From assembly GCF_008327825.1 (NCBI RefSeq), contig NZ_AP019827.1, positions 806,001 to 870,000 of the forward strand: a DNA stretch of 64,000 bases, given 5' to 3'. Both the position numbers and the translations under genes were made by a program. Shown here piece by piece: positions 24,996 to 35,455 of this stretch. The notes under the pieces are model-generated. The model made no database searches. It was not told the origin of the DNA and saw only the letters and a list, made by a program, of their open reading frames with translations. This DNA is from Leptotrichia shahii. Its GTDB lineage: Bacteria > Fusobacteriota > Fusobacteriia > Fusobacteriales > Leptotrichiaceae. How positions within the stretch are numbered: the first letter of the stretch is position 1; every line of letters starts with the position of its first letter.

Positions 24996-25022
24996 AGAGC
25001 CGTTCAGATTACGACTCTTTTT
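24996..25022 (+). terminator. Terminator between the V-ATPase operon and thrC
   Basis: AGAGCCGT (24996-25003) pairs with ACGACTCT (25011-25018) with one mismatch, and five T end it. An A-rich tract on the left may let it work for the minus strand also. Confidence 0.65.
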
Positions 25023-25098
25023 ATATTTTCTATTATTTTCTTTCAATAATTCTTAATCTAGAAATTGAATTTATTAAATAAAATGATTAATCAATTAT

Positions 25099-26601
25099 TT
25101 ATTTCAAATCTTTTATATATTTTTTCACAAAATCCTGAATATCAGCCTTATCAATCACATCTGAAAATCTAATTTCAGAATTTCTAACTTCAGTCAATTT
25201 TTCAGGAAATTTTACTCCAGTAATTTCTGATACTTCATCCAAAATTGCATAAGGTTCTTTTGTATCATCAATTCCCAACGCTTTTGCAATTGGAGCTGGG
25301 AACTTGAATGGATGAGCAGTTGACATTATTACAGTGTGAATGTCTTTGTCCAGATATTTTTCATCCAGTTTTTCGTAAACTGAATAGGCAACGGCTGTGT
25401 GCGGATCCATTAGATAGTGATAATTTTCATAAATTTCCTTAATCGCACTTACAGTTTCTTCATCATTTGCAAATTCTCCGTAAAACTCAGTTTGAATATT
25501 TTTCAGTTCTTCATTGTTTACTGACAATTCACCACCTGAAAGCAAGTTTTTAATTAATTCGCTTACTCTCTTGCTGTCTTCATTTAACGCATAATATAAG
25601 TATCTTTCAAAGTTTGATGAAAGAAGAATATCCATTGATGGCGAATTTGTTGCATAAAAATCTCTGTTTTTGTTATATGTTCCAGTTTGGAAAAAGTCAG
25701 CTAAAACTTTGTTTTTGTTTGAAGCTGAAATAAATTTTTTGATTGGTATTCCAAGTTTTTTTGCGATAAATCCAGCTAAAATATTCCCAAAGTTTCCAGT
25801 TGGAACCACTACATTAAACTCTTCACCTGCTTTAATTGTACCAGCATTTACCAAATTTACATAAGTTGTCACATAATATATAATTTGTGGGAATAATCTT
25901 CCAATATTAATTGAATTTGCACTTGAAAACATTACATTGTGTTCATTTGCATAGTTTTTAAATTCTTCGCTTGAAAAAATTACTTTTATAGCACTTTGAG
26001 CATCATCAAAATTTCCATTAATTGCAACAATTTCCACATTATTTCCAAGCTGTTTTCTCATTTGTTCTTCTTGCATTGGACTAACTCCATTTTTTGGATA
26101 AAAAACGACAATATTGATTCCGTCAACATCTTTAAATCCTTCAAGTGCTGCTTTTCCAGTATCTCCAGAAGTTGCTGCTAAAATCAGGATTTTTTTGTCT
26201 TCTTGTTGTTTTTCTTTACTTAAAAGAAGTAAATATGGGAAAAGTGATAAAGCTAAATCTTTAAATGCCAATGTTCTTCCATGAAATAATTCTCCAAAGC
26301 TCACTTTGTCATTTAATTTATGAACTGGAACTATGTCTTTGTCGTTAAAAGTTGTGCTGTTATAAGCATTATTTATAGCAGTTTTTATTTCTTCGTCTGA
26401 AAATTCTGTAAAAAATAATTTTATAATTTTTTCTGAAATTTCTTGATAAGATAAGTCTTTTAATTCATCATAAGTCAATTTTACTTCTGGCAATTTTTCT
26501 GGAATATATAATCCTCCATCTTCACAAAGTCCATGAAGTGCCGCAAAAGTAGAACTTTTTACATTATTGGGATTAATTTCTCTCGTACTTTTATAGTTCA
26601 T
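25099..26601 (-). CDS. thrC: Threonine synthase
   Basis: This 500-residue PLP enzyme turns O-phosphohomoserine into threonine. It has the start KSTREINPNNVKSSTFAALH, the PLP lysine in GRTLAFKDLALSLFPYLL, LAATSGDTGKAALEGFK (phosphate loop) and the C-terminal STAHPFKFPAPIAKALG. Length fits the longer fungal-enterobacterial type of the family. AGAGG lies before the ATG. The hom and lysC genes lie at 45.9-48.5 kb, so the threonine route is split between loci. Confidence 0.93.
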   Translation of the reverse strand: MNYKSTREINPNNVKSSTFAALHGLCEDGGLYIPEKLPEVKLTYDELKDLSYQEISEKIIKLFFTEFSDEEIKTAINNAYNSTTFNDKDIVPVHKLNDKVSFGELFHGRTLAFKDLALSLFPYLLLLSKEKQQEDKKILILAATSGDTGKAALEGFKDVDGINIVVFYPKNGVSPMQEEQMRKQLGNNVEIVAINGNFDDAQSAIKVIFSSEEFKNYANEHNVMFSSANSINIGRLFPQIIYYVTTYVNLVNAGTIKAGEEFNVVVPTGNFGNILAGFIAKKLGIPIKKFISASNKNKVLADFFQTGTYNKNRDFYATNSPSMDILLSSNFERYLYYALNEDSKRVSELIKNLLSGGELSVNNEELKNIQTEFYGEFANDEETVSAIKEIYENYHYLMDPHTAVAYSVYEKLDEKYLDKDIHTVIMSTAHPFKFPAPIAKALGIDDTKEPYAILDEVSEITGVKFPEKLTEVRNSEIRFSDVIDKADIQDFVKKYIKDLK

Positions 26602-26640
26602 AATATACCTCTTTTCATTTTTGTTTTTTTATATAAAGTA

Positions 26641-26669
26641 ATTATACTATTATTTTTTATAATATGCAA
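26641..26669 (-). promoter_or_regulatory. Promoter of thrC
   Basis: On the minus strand TTGCAT (26669-26664), 17 bases, TATAAT (26646-26641). It is about 40 bases upstream of the thrC start. Confidence 0.7.
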
Positions 26670-26772
26670 GATTAGTGAAGAAAAAACATAAAATTCTCAT
26701 TTTCTTTTAATAAATTTATTGTATAATTTAAATGAAAGTTAGAATAAATATTTATCGAAAGGGTGCATTTTT

Positions 26773-28176
26773 ATGAAAAAAATACTTTTAATTTTATTAT
26801 TGTTATTTACAGTTGTATCGTGTGAATTAGAAGATGCTAGGGATGCTTACAATAAAAAGGAATATTTAAAAAGCATAGAATTAGTTTTTAATTATTTTGA
26901 AACAAATCCAAAAAAAATTAATAAAATTAAGCCTGAAATAAAGAATGAAATTATGGAAAAGTTTTTGAATATTACAAATCATTATAAAGCGATGACAGGG
27001 AGTAGTGATTTGAGCGAAAGACAAAAAGGTTATGAAGAATTGGTTAAAATTTATGCATTATTTGATACTTATAAAAACTCTTCAGCTTTTTCGGATTTTC
27101 AGCAAAAATATCCTTTGGATGAATCTTTGAATAATATTGAAAAAATAATTGCCCAAAGATTAAAAAGCAATAATTATAATTATGAATATTATGGTTATGA
27201 CCATTTTAAAGATGTGACACATGATATAAATGACTATTATAAAGATATTTTAAAATTTATTGAATCTACGGAAAAAAATCCCAAAATATCTAATGAAATG
27301 GCTTTAAAATATGAACAAATAAGTAAGCAGATAAATAAAAATAAAGCTAATAAATTTATTGAATTTGCTAATGCAAGCGAAAATAAAAAAAATTATAGAG
27401 AAGCACAGAGATTTTACGAAGAAGCTGATAAACTTTTTGTAATAACTCGCCAAGATGCAAAAAAAGTCTCAATTAAAACAAAGGAATTAAAAGAAAAGGC
27501 TGATTTGCAAGCAGCAGAAAACGCATATAGTATAGCTTTATCAATCCTTAAAAATGCTAAAACTAGAAATGACTATAGAAACGCAGTTTGGGGTTTAGAA
27601 AGAGCAAATGAACTTGTTCCAAATTATAAAGATTCTGTAAGTTTGATTTTAAAATATAAAGATAAAATTTATGTAAAATACAATATTTTTGGGTGCAGCA
27701 ATAGCTGGGTTGAAAAATATCTAGATAAAAAATTGGAAAATGTCATTGGTAAGAAAACTTCTTTAAGTTCTGCTGAAGTTCAAATAAATTGCAGAGTTAA
27801 TGATAACTATAATATTTCTACATTTCCTAGCAATATTGAAAATCTGAGAGAAATAAGGGAAATTGTAAATAATGCTGGTGAAAAGGTTACAAAAGAGTTT
27901 ATATTTCAAAAAATTAAAAGTTTAGCAATCGAAAAAATAAGTTTTAACTATGAAATAGAAGTATCAGGCCTTGTAAAACAAAGATATTCAAATAATCTTT
28001 CAGAAAAGAATGAGGTGCATTCACTCCAATATACAGGAGATATTCCAAAAGAATACAAAGATAAGGATAAAATAGAAAAACCTTTAGGTGAAACCAAAAT
28101 GAGAAATAAAATTTTGGAGAAATCTAATTTAGAAAAAGAATTAAATCAAATAATTGATGCGATAAATAGGTTATAG
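26773..28176 (+). CDS. TPR-like lipoprotein, first of a tandem pair
   Basis: The signal sequence MKKILLILLLLFTVVSC ends in a clean lipobox (VVSC), so Cys17 is probably lipidated. The 467-residue product is helical and TPR-like to about residue 300 (KNYREAQRFYEEADKLF, DYRNAVWGLERANELVPNYK). A C-terminal domain follows with YNIFGCSNSW and AEVQINCRVNDNY. It shares length, layout and many motifs with the next gene, so the two arose by tandem duplication. It is likely anchored in the inner leaflet of an envelope membrane. Function unknown. Confidence 0.8.
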   Translation: MKKILLILLLLFTVVSCELEDARDAYNKKEYLKSIELVFNYFETNPKKINKIKPEIKNEIMEKFLNITNHYKAMTGSSDLSERQKGYEELVKIYALFDTYKNSSAFSDFQQKYPLDESLNNIEKIIAQRLKSNNYNYEYYGYDHFKDVTHDINDYYKDILKFIESTEKNPKISNEMALKYEQISKQINKNKANKFIEFANASENKKNYREAQRFYEEADKLFVITRQDAKKVSIKTKELKEKADLQAAENAYSIALSILKNAKTRNDYRNAVWGLERANELVPNYKDSVSLILKYKDKIYVKYNIFGCSNSWVEKYLDKKLENVIGKKTSLSSAEVQINCRVNDNYNISTFPSNIENLREIREIVNNAGEKVTKEFIFQKIKSLAIEKISFNYEIEVSGLVKQRYSNNLSEKNEVHSLQYTGDIPKEYKDKDKIEKPLGETKMRNKILEKSNLEKELNQIIDAINRL

Positions 28177-28217
28177 TTATGAAAAATAAAATATCTTAAT
28201 TGAAAGGATCTGTTCTT

Positions 28218-29603
28218 ATGAAAAAAATATTTTTAATTTTATTGCTGTTATTTACCATTGTGTCATGTGAATTAAAAAAGGCACAAGAAGCGTATGATAA
28301 TAAGGAGTATATAAGAAGTATATATCTTACTTTGAGTTATTTTGAGAAACATCCAAACAAAGTTGAAAAAATTAAACCAGATATTAAAAATGAAATTATG
28401 GAAAAATTTTCTAATATTGTAAATTATTATAAAACTGAAGCTGGAAGTAGTAATTTAAACAAAAGACAAGATGGTTATGAAGGGCTTTATAAAATTTATG
28501 CACTATTCGATGTTTACTCTCAATCTTCAAATTTTACTGATTTTTTATCAAAATATGATGGTGATGAGCTTTTAAGTGAAATTTATAAAATTATAGATGA
28601 ACGTATAAAAACAGGAGAATTGGAAAGTAAATATTCTAGAGATATTATTTCAATACTTGATGAATATTACAGAAATATGATTGGTTACACTAAAGAATTA
28701 AGTGAAATTAAAAAAATAGATGAAAATAAAATTTTAAAATATGAATCAATATCAAGAAAAATATCCCAAGCTGAAGCTGATAAACTTATGGAATATGCTA
28801 GTATAAAAGAAAAAGCTGAAGAATATCGTGAGGCACAAAAATTAAACGAAGCAGCACAAAAAGTTTATGGAGAATATCAAAAAAATTATAAGAATGTATA
28901 TACAAAAATTAGAGAATTAAAAGGAAAAGCTGATTATCAAGAAGCAGATAAATTTTATCAAAATGCTATACAAACTTCTGGTGCTACAAGTAAACATGGA
29001 TACAGAGAATCAATAGAAAAATTAAAAAAAGCACAAAAAATCATTCCTAATTTTAAAGATTCAAAAGAAAAAATTGCAGAGTATTCTAAAAAAGCCTATG
29101 TAAAATATAACATTTCTGGTTGTGATAATAGCCATGTCCGTTCATATATAAATGGTCATCTATCTAAAGTTGGAGTTTATACAAAATATTCAAGTGAGGC
29201 TGAAGTTCAAATAAACTGTAAAGTAACAGACAATTATCAAGTTTCTACGTATCCTAGCCAAATAAAAAATTTATCTCAAATAAAAGATGTTAAAAATAGT
29301 GATGGACAAATGGTAAAAAAAGAATTTATATTTCAGGAAAGTAAAACTAAATCAGTTGAAAAATTAGATTTTAGTTATGAAATAGAACTTTCTGGATATG
29401 TGAAAAAAAAATATTCAGGAAATGCGTATAAACAACATGAAATAAACTCGTTACAGTATTTAGGAAATGTGCCGTCTGAATATTCTGGTAAAGATAAAAT
29501 TGAAAAACTTTGGGGAGAAAGTGAAATGAGAAGAAAAGTTTATGATAGTGCATCTTTTTTTAAAGATCTTGAAGATATAGTTAAGGAGTTAGAAAAATTA
29601 TGA
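28218..29603 (+). CDS. TPR-like lipoprotein, second of a tandem pair
   Basis: I chose the ATG at 28218 because GAAAGGA lies upstream and it places the signal peptide first; a TTG at 28200 is unlikely. The lipobox is TIVSC. Helical repeats (EYREAQKLNEAAQKVY, YRESIEKLKKAQKIIPNFKD) and the C-terminal domain (YNISGCDNSHVRSY, AEVQINCKVTDNYQVSTYPS) mirror the preceding gene. The next gene begins inside its stop (ATGA). A C-terminal ligand- or partner-binding domain is plausible but unproven. Confidence 0.8.
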   Translation: MKKIFLILLLLFTIVSCELKKAQEAYDNKEYIRSIYLTLSYFEKHPNKVEKIKPDIKNEIMEKFSNIVNYYKTEAGSSNLNKRQDGYEGLYKIYALFDVYSQSSNFTDFLSKYDGDELLSEIYKIIDERIKTGELESKYSRDIISILDEYYRNMIGYTKELSEIKKIDENKILKYESISRKISQAEADKLMEYASIKEKAEEYREAQKLNEAAQKVYGEYQKNYKNVYTKIRELKGKADYQEADKFYQNAIQTSGATSKHGYRESIEKLKKAQKIIPNFKDSKEKIAEYSKKAYVKYNISGCDNSHVRSYINGHLSKVGVYTKYSSEAEVQINCKVTDNYQVSTYPSQIKNLSQIKDVKNSDGQMVKKEFIFQESKTKSVEKLDFSYEIELSGYVKKKYSGNAYKQHEINSLQYLGNVPSEYSGKDKIEKLWGESEMRRKVYDSASFFKDLEDIVKELEKL

Positions 29604-30637
29604 TTATTTATCTAGTCAATAAATCAAAAAAAATTTTATTAATTATCTTATTTTTAATTTTATCAATTATCACAAAATCAGAAAAATTATCTAATATTTC
29701 TAGTATTTCAAAATTGAAAAATTTTAAAAAATTACAAAGTATAGAAAGTGAAAAAATATTGGATTTTGATACACAAATTAGTATAAATGATAATCTGGTT
29801 TATGAAAAAAACAGTAATAAATTATTTACTGGAATTGCAGTTCAAAAAATTAAAGATGATATTAGAAGTATAAATTTTTATGAAAATGGGAAATTAAATT
29901 ATTATTATAAATATTTTTTAGATGGAAATATTGAAGAATTAAAAGAGTTTGATACAAGGAAAAATCAAGTGATTATTGAAAAATATGATAAGAATAAAAA
30001 AATTATTTTTCAAAAAATTTATGAAAATGGATTTCTTATATTGGAAAATCATTATATGGATGGAAAATTGACAGTAGAATACAAAGCAGATAGCAAAGAA
30101 AATGGAGAATTTATTTATTATAATGGTAAAAGAAAGATTTCGGAAATGGAAATTATACAAGTAAATCAAAACGGTCAAATTTTTCAAATTCCACAAATTA
30201 TAAAAACTTTTGGAAAAAATGGGAAACTTGAGCGGGAATATCACTTTAAAAATGGAACTATAAAAGGAGAAAAACAAAAAGTATATTATCCAAACGGAAA
30301 TTTGCGATATGTCGGTATTGCCAAAAATGATGATATAGTTGATTTGCGAATTAAGGAAATGTATGAAGAATATGATAAATATGGAAATAAAGTTAAAAGT
30401 TGCAGTGAAGTTGCAAATGAATTTTGGGAATGTGAATATTACAATAAAAATGGAAAATTAAAAAACAGGACAAAAGGTGAAGGGGATTATTTTGAAACAA
30501 TGTCTACTTCAAAATATACCTATGATAATAAACCTGGAATAGAATTTTTAAAATCTATTGGGAAAGGAATAGGAAATATATTTTTGATGATTATAGATGG
30601 TATTCTTGGAACAGATATATATCGAAGTTTGAATTAA
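29600..30637 (+). CDS. MORN-variant repeat protein with an N-terminal membrane anchor
   Basis: Residues 9-25 form a hydrophobic signal or anchor (KKILLIILFLILSIITKS). The rest carries repeated motifs of the YwqK type: SINFYENGKLNYYYKYFLDG, KIYENGFLILENHYMDGKL, QKVYYPNGNLRYVG, CEYYNKNGKLKNRTKGEGD. Such repeats form beta hairpins that bind partners, and neighbours are sometimes called antitoxins, without strong proof. It overlaps the lipoprotein gene by four bases, so the three genes are probably one operon. Confidence 0.75.
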   Translation: MIIYLVNKSKKILLIILFLILSIITKSEKLSNISSISKLKNFKKLQSIESEKILDFDTQISINDNLVYEKNSNKLFTGIAVQKIKDDIRSINFYENGKLNYYYKYFLDGNIEELKEFDTRKNQVIIEKYDKNKKIIFQKIYENGFLILENHYMDGKLTVEYKADSKENGEFIYYNGKRKISEMEIIQVNQNGQIFQIPQIIKTFGKNGKLEREYHFKNGTIKGEKQKVYYPNGNLRYVGIAKNDDIVDLRIKEMYEEYDKYGNKVKSCSEVANEFWECEYYNKNGKLKNRTKGEGDYFETMSTSKYTYDNKPGIEFLKSIGKGIGNIFLMIIDGILGTDIYRSLN

Positions 30638-30650
30638 AAATAACATATCT

Positions 30651-30813
30651 AAGTGAACTGCTCCCGCTTCTAAAAGTGGGAATTTCTTAGAAATTATCTG
30701 CTTTTGTTAGCTTTTCCTAATTCTAGCCTCATCTTTCTAACTTCTCTTGTATTCAATACTGCGTTACAATCTCTATTAATCTTAATTCTATAATACTCAC
30801 ATAAATCACAGCA
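30651..30813 (-). pseudogene. Relic of an IS605-type tnpB gene with its right end
   Basis: The minus strand from 30813 to a TAA at 30696-30694 reads CCDLCEYYRIKINRDCNAVL followed by NTREVRKMRLELGKANKSR. The CxxC and NRDxNAxxN pattern is the end of the TnpB zinc ribbon and RuvC III region. Upstream is a stop, so only the last 40 codons survive. Beyond the stop comes a CCCACTT/AGAAGCGGG hairpin and GCAGTTCAC (about 30680-30653), the usual right end of such elements and the 3' end of its guide RNA. It is decayed and not mobile by itself. Confidence 0.7.
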
Positions 30814-30881
30814 TTATATTTCTTCAGATAATTTTTTTGTCGTAATATTATTATATAATCTATGTAAAAAATAAAAAATTG

Positions 30882-30905
30882 GGTGTGTAAAAATTTCTAC
30901 ACACC
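30882..30905 (-). terminator. Terminator of the groESL operon
   Basis: GGTGTGTA (30882-30889) pairs with TACACACC (30898-30905), and a T-rich run follows on the minus strand. It lies 48 bases after the groEL stop. Confidence 0.75.
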
Positions 30906-30952
30906 TCTTTTACTATTTTTGAAACATTTTTAATTTATAAATACCTAAATTA

Positions 30953-32590
<1,638 letters not shown>

Positions 32591-32679
32591 CTAAATTTTG
32601 TAAATTTTTTATTGCGAAATTTTTTAGATTGGTCAAATTTATTATTCAACATCAAATCTGTCCAGCAATATAAATTTTT

Positions 32680-32760
32680 TTATTTCACAAGAGGTCAAGA
32701 TACCTTGCTTTTTTATTAAATTTTAGAAATATATAATTTTCAAGCAAGTCTATTTATTAT
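32680..32760. repeat. Divergent copy of the dispersed element between groES and groEL
   Basis: TTTATTTCACAAGAGGTCAA, the right part TTTTTTATTAAATTTTAGAA and CAAGCAAGTCTATTTATT follow copies A-C position by position, though the terminal inverted repeats have drifted. It sits directly after the groES stop, between the two chaperonin genes. It may lower transcription into groEL or protect the groES end. Confidence 0.55.
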
Positions 32761-33020
32761 TGAACAATTGCTAAAACATTATCTTTTTCTAGAATTAAGT
32801 AACTTTCTTCTCCATCCTTAATTTCTGTTCCAGAATATTTTTCAAAAATCACTTTATTCCCAACTTTAATATCCTCAACTTTTGCCCCAATTGCTAAAAC
32901 TTCTCCAATTATCGGTTTTTCCTTAGAAGCCGTTCCTGGCAATACAATTCCACTTTTTGTAACTTCTTCTTGTTCAGTTTGTTTTATTAAAACTCTTTCT
33001 CCTAATGGTTTAATTATCAT
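32757..33020 (-). CDS. groES: Co-chaperonin GroES
   Basis: The 87-residue product has MIIKPLGERVLIKQTEQEEV, SGIVLPGTASKEKPIIGEVL and a mobile-loop region, as in GroES. Slightly shorter than the usual 94-97. AGGAGG precedes the ATG. Confidence 0.95.
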   Translation of the reverse strand: MIIKPLGERVLIKQTEQEEVTKSGIVLPGTASKEKPIIGEVLAIGAKVEDIKVGNKVIFEKYSGTEIKDGEESYLILEKDNVLAIVQ

Positions 33021-33099
33021 TTTGTCCTCCTAAAGTTATTTATTTTCATCTTTTTATTTTTTACAAATGAAAATTTCTAAATTTTTATTTTAAATTTTT

Positions 33100-33126
33100 T
33101 TAGCACTCTATAACTTCAAGTGCTAA
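33100..33126. promoter_or_regulatory. CIRCE operator for HrcA
   Basis: TTAGCACTC (33100-33108), nine bases, AAGTGCTAA (33118-33126). It differs from the consensus TTAGCACTC-N9-GAGTGCTAA at one base of the right arm. It overlaps the transcription start of groES, so HrcA repression with heat release is expected. Confidence 0.92.
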
Positions 33127-33130
33127 CAAT

Positions 33131-33159
33131 ATAATAATACATTTTTGAAAATTTTGCAA
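33131..33159 (-). promoter_or_regulatory. Promoter of groESL
   Basis: On the minus strand TTGCAA (33159-33154), 17 bases, TATTAT (33136-33131), immediately before the CIRCE operator. Confidence 0.75.
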
Positions 33160-33545
33160 GTCTTTTTTTAAAATTTTTTACTTTTATTTTGTATTTTATA
33201 ATAAAATATTTTTGGAATTAATACTATATGCTATTTAAATAGGGGATTTATCATAAACTTTTTTGACATTTTTTGTTAAATATAATTTTTATTTAAAAAA
33301 AATTTAGTATAAATTAATAAAAATTAAGTAAAATAGGGATTTAGAAGGATATTTATAATTTCTGAATTTAATAAAAAATTTTAATAATATACACAAGAAA
33401 TTCTCTTGTTACTTTATATGAAAAATAATTTTTAAAAATAAGTACAAAACTGTAAAAATGTGGTATAATAATATATACAAAAAATTTTTTAAAATAATAA
33501 GTATAAATTAAAATATAAAAGTAAAGGAAGGTAAAATAAAAAATA
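33160..33545. other. AT-rich divergent region between groES and the RNA helicase
   Basis: There is no gene. The stretch is over 80% A+T by eye. A TATAAT-like sequence near 33463 (GGTATAATAATATA) could serve the helicase gene. GGAAGG lies 12 bases before its ATG. Nothing else stands out. Confidence 0.4.
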
Positions 33546-35258
33546 ATGCAAAAATTTGAAGATTTTGGATTAAGTACAGAGATGCTTAATGCTTTGAGTA
33601 AAAAAGGATTTGAGGAGCCAAGTGAAATACAAAAACTGGTAATTCCTGAATTACTAAAGGAAAGAACACATTTAATAGGACAGGCACAAACAGGAACAGG
33701 AAAAACAGCCGCATTTGGTATTCCAATTTTGGAAACAATTGAAGCAGATAAAACAGTTAGAGCTTTAATTTTAACACCAACAAGAGAACTTGCCAATCAA
33801 GTTGCTGATGAAATTTATTCGTTGAAGGGGGAAAAGAATTTAAAGGTTCTTGCAGTTTATGGTGGAGCTTCTATTGAAAATCAAATTAAGAAATTAAAGT
33901 CAGGAGTTGACATTGTTGTTGGAACGCCTGGACGTGTTATGGATTTGATGAGGAAAAAAATCCTAAAAGTTGATCAATTAGACTATTTTGTACTGGATGA
34001 AGCTGATGAAATGCTTAATATGGGATTTTTAGAAGATATTGAAGCAATTTTGGAAAAAACTAACGATGAGAAAAAAATGCTATTCTTTTCAGCCACAATT
34101 CCTAAAGCAATTATGGCTATCGCTAAAAAATTTATGCCAGAGCATAAATTATTAAAAGTTGAAAAAAAAGAACTTACAACTAATTTGACTGAGCAAATTT
34201 ATTATGAAGTTAAGCAAGAAGATAAGTTTGAAGCATTATGCAGAGTTTTAGATTATGAACAAGATTTTTACGGAATCGTTTTCTGTCGTACAAAATCAGA
34301 AGTTGACGATGTTACAAATAAGTTAAAAGCTAGAAACTACGATGCTGAATGTATTCACGGAGATATTACTCAAGTTCTTAGACAAAAAGCTCTTGATCTA
34401 TTCAAGAAAAAGATATTAACAATATTAGTTGCGACAGACGTTGCTGCACGTGGAATTGATGTAAGCAACCTGACACACGTTATAAACTATTCTATTCCGC
34501 AAGAAGCTGAATCTTACGTTCACAGAATCGGAAGAACAGGACGTGCTGGGCAAAAAGGTATAGCAATAACTTTTGTAACACCAAGAGAAGCAAGTAAACT
34601 TGCCCAAATTAAACGTATTACAAAAACAGACATCAAAAGAGAACATATTCCAAACGTAGAGGAAATTTTAGAAGCTAAAAAAGAGGCACTGCTTGCTTAC
34701 GTAGATGAAATCATAATGGAAAATGATTTTGATACATATTTAGAACTTGCCCAAAGACTTATGGATGGAAGAGATGCTAAACAAGTCCTGGCTTCTGTAT
34801 TAAGACATGTTTATGAAGATGAGTTCTTGCCTGAAAACTATAATGAAATAACAGATGTAAGAGTTAAAATTGATGATAAGACAAGATTATTTATCGCTCT
34901 TGGAAGTAAAGATGGCTACAATGTCGGAAGATTACTCGATTTGTTAAATAAAAAAGCAAAAACTCCAGGAAGAAAAGTAAAAGATGTAAAAATTATGGAC
35001 AAATATTCTTTTATAACAGTACCATTACAAGAAGCACAATTCATAATGCGAGCCTTAAATTCTAAAAAAGATGCAAAACCGCTTGTTGAAGAAGCTACTG
35101 GAAGCAGAAACGGTGGTGGCGAAAAATCTGGCAAAAAGTCAGATAGAAGAAGAGATAGAAAAGGAAGAAAAAAATCTTCAGAAAAAAGATCTAGCAAAAA
35201 ATCAGATAAATCTTCTAAAAATAAAAAAGATAAAAAAACAAGAAAAGTAAAAAAGTAA
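33546..35258 (+). CDS. deaD: DEAD-box RNA helicase, CsdA/DeaD type
   Basis: The 570-residue product has the Q motif (FEEPSEIQK), P-loop AQTGTGKTAAF, PTRELANQVADEI, DEADEML, SAT, and HRIGRTGRAGQKG. Residues about 435-510 form the RNA-binding domain of the DbpA/CsdA kind (RLFIALGSKDGYNVGRLLDL), and the last 60 residues are a basic Lys/Arg/Ser tail. Likely roles are ribosome assembly and RNA decay, especially in the cold. Confidence 0.93.
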   Translation: MQKFEDFGLSTEMLNALSKKGFEEPSEIQKLVIPELLKERTHLIGQAQTGTGKTAAFGIPILETIEADKTVRALILTPTRELANQVADEIYSLKGEKNLKVLAVYGGASIENQIKKLKSGVDIVVGTPGRVMDLMRKKILKVDQLDYFVLDEADEMLNMGFLEDIEAILEKTNDEKKMLFFSATIPKAIMAIAKKFMPEHKLLKVEKKELTTNLTEQIYYEVKQEDKFEALCRVLDYEQDFYGIVFCRTKSEVDDVTNKLKARNYDAECIHGDITQVLRQKALDLFKKKILTILVATDVAARGIDVSNLTHVINYSIPQEAESYVHRIGRTGRAGQKGIAITFVTPREASKLAQIKRITKTDIKREHIPNVEEILEAKKEALLAYVDEIIMENDFDTYLELAQRLMDGRDAKQVLASVLRHVYEDEFLPENYNEITDVRVKIDDKTRLFIALGSKDGYNVGRLLDLLNKKAKTPGRKVKDVKIMDKYSFITVPLQEAQFIMRALNSKKDAKPLVEEATGSRNGGGEKSGKKSDRRRDRKGRKKSSEKRSSKKSDKSSKNKKDKKTRKVKK

Positions 35259-35280
35259 TTTTTAACTAAATTCCATAAAA

Positions 35281-35317
35281 AAACTCAGAAGATAAATTTA
35301 TTTTCCGAGTTTTTTAT
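35281..35317 (+). terminator. Terminator after the RNA helicase gene
   Basis: AACTC-GAA-ATAAA pairs with TTTAT-TTC-GAGTT with two small bulges, followed by six T. Confidence 0.75.
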
Positions 35318-35455
35318 TTTATAATATTTAAATCTTTTTACCAACATGAATTATACTTAAAAAATAGAGATTTAATAATAAAAGATTTTAATTTTTCGCT
35401 AAAAAAGTTCATTATTTACTACAATAATATGAATTTCATAAATCTAAAAAAATCA

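Noticed and set aside
29600-30637. MORN-type protein as an antitoxin
   Set aside because: Some relatives are named antitoxin by annotation habit; there is no toxin-like neighbour and the protein has a signal anchor, so the name is not supported.
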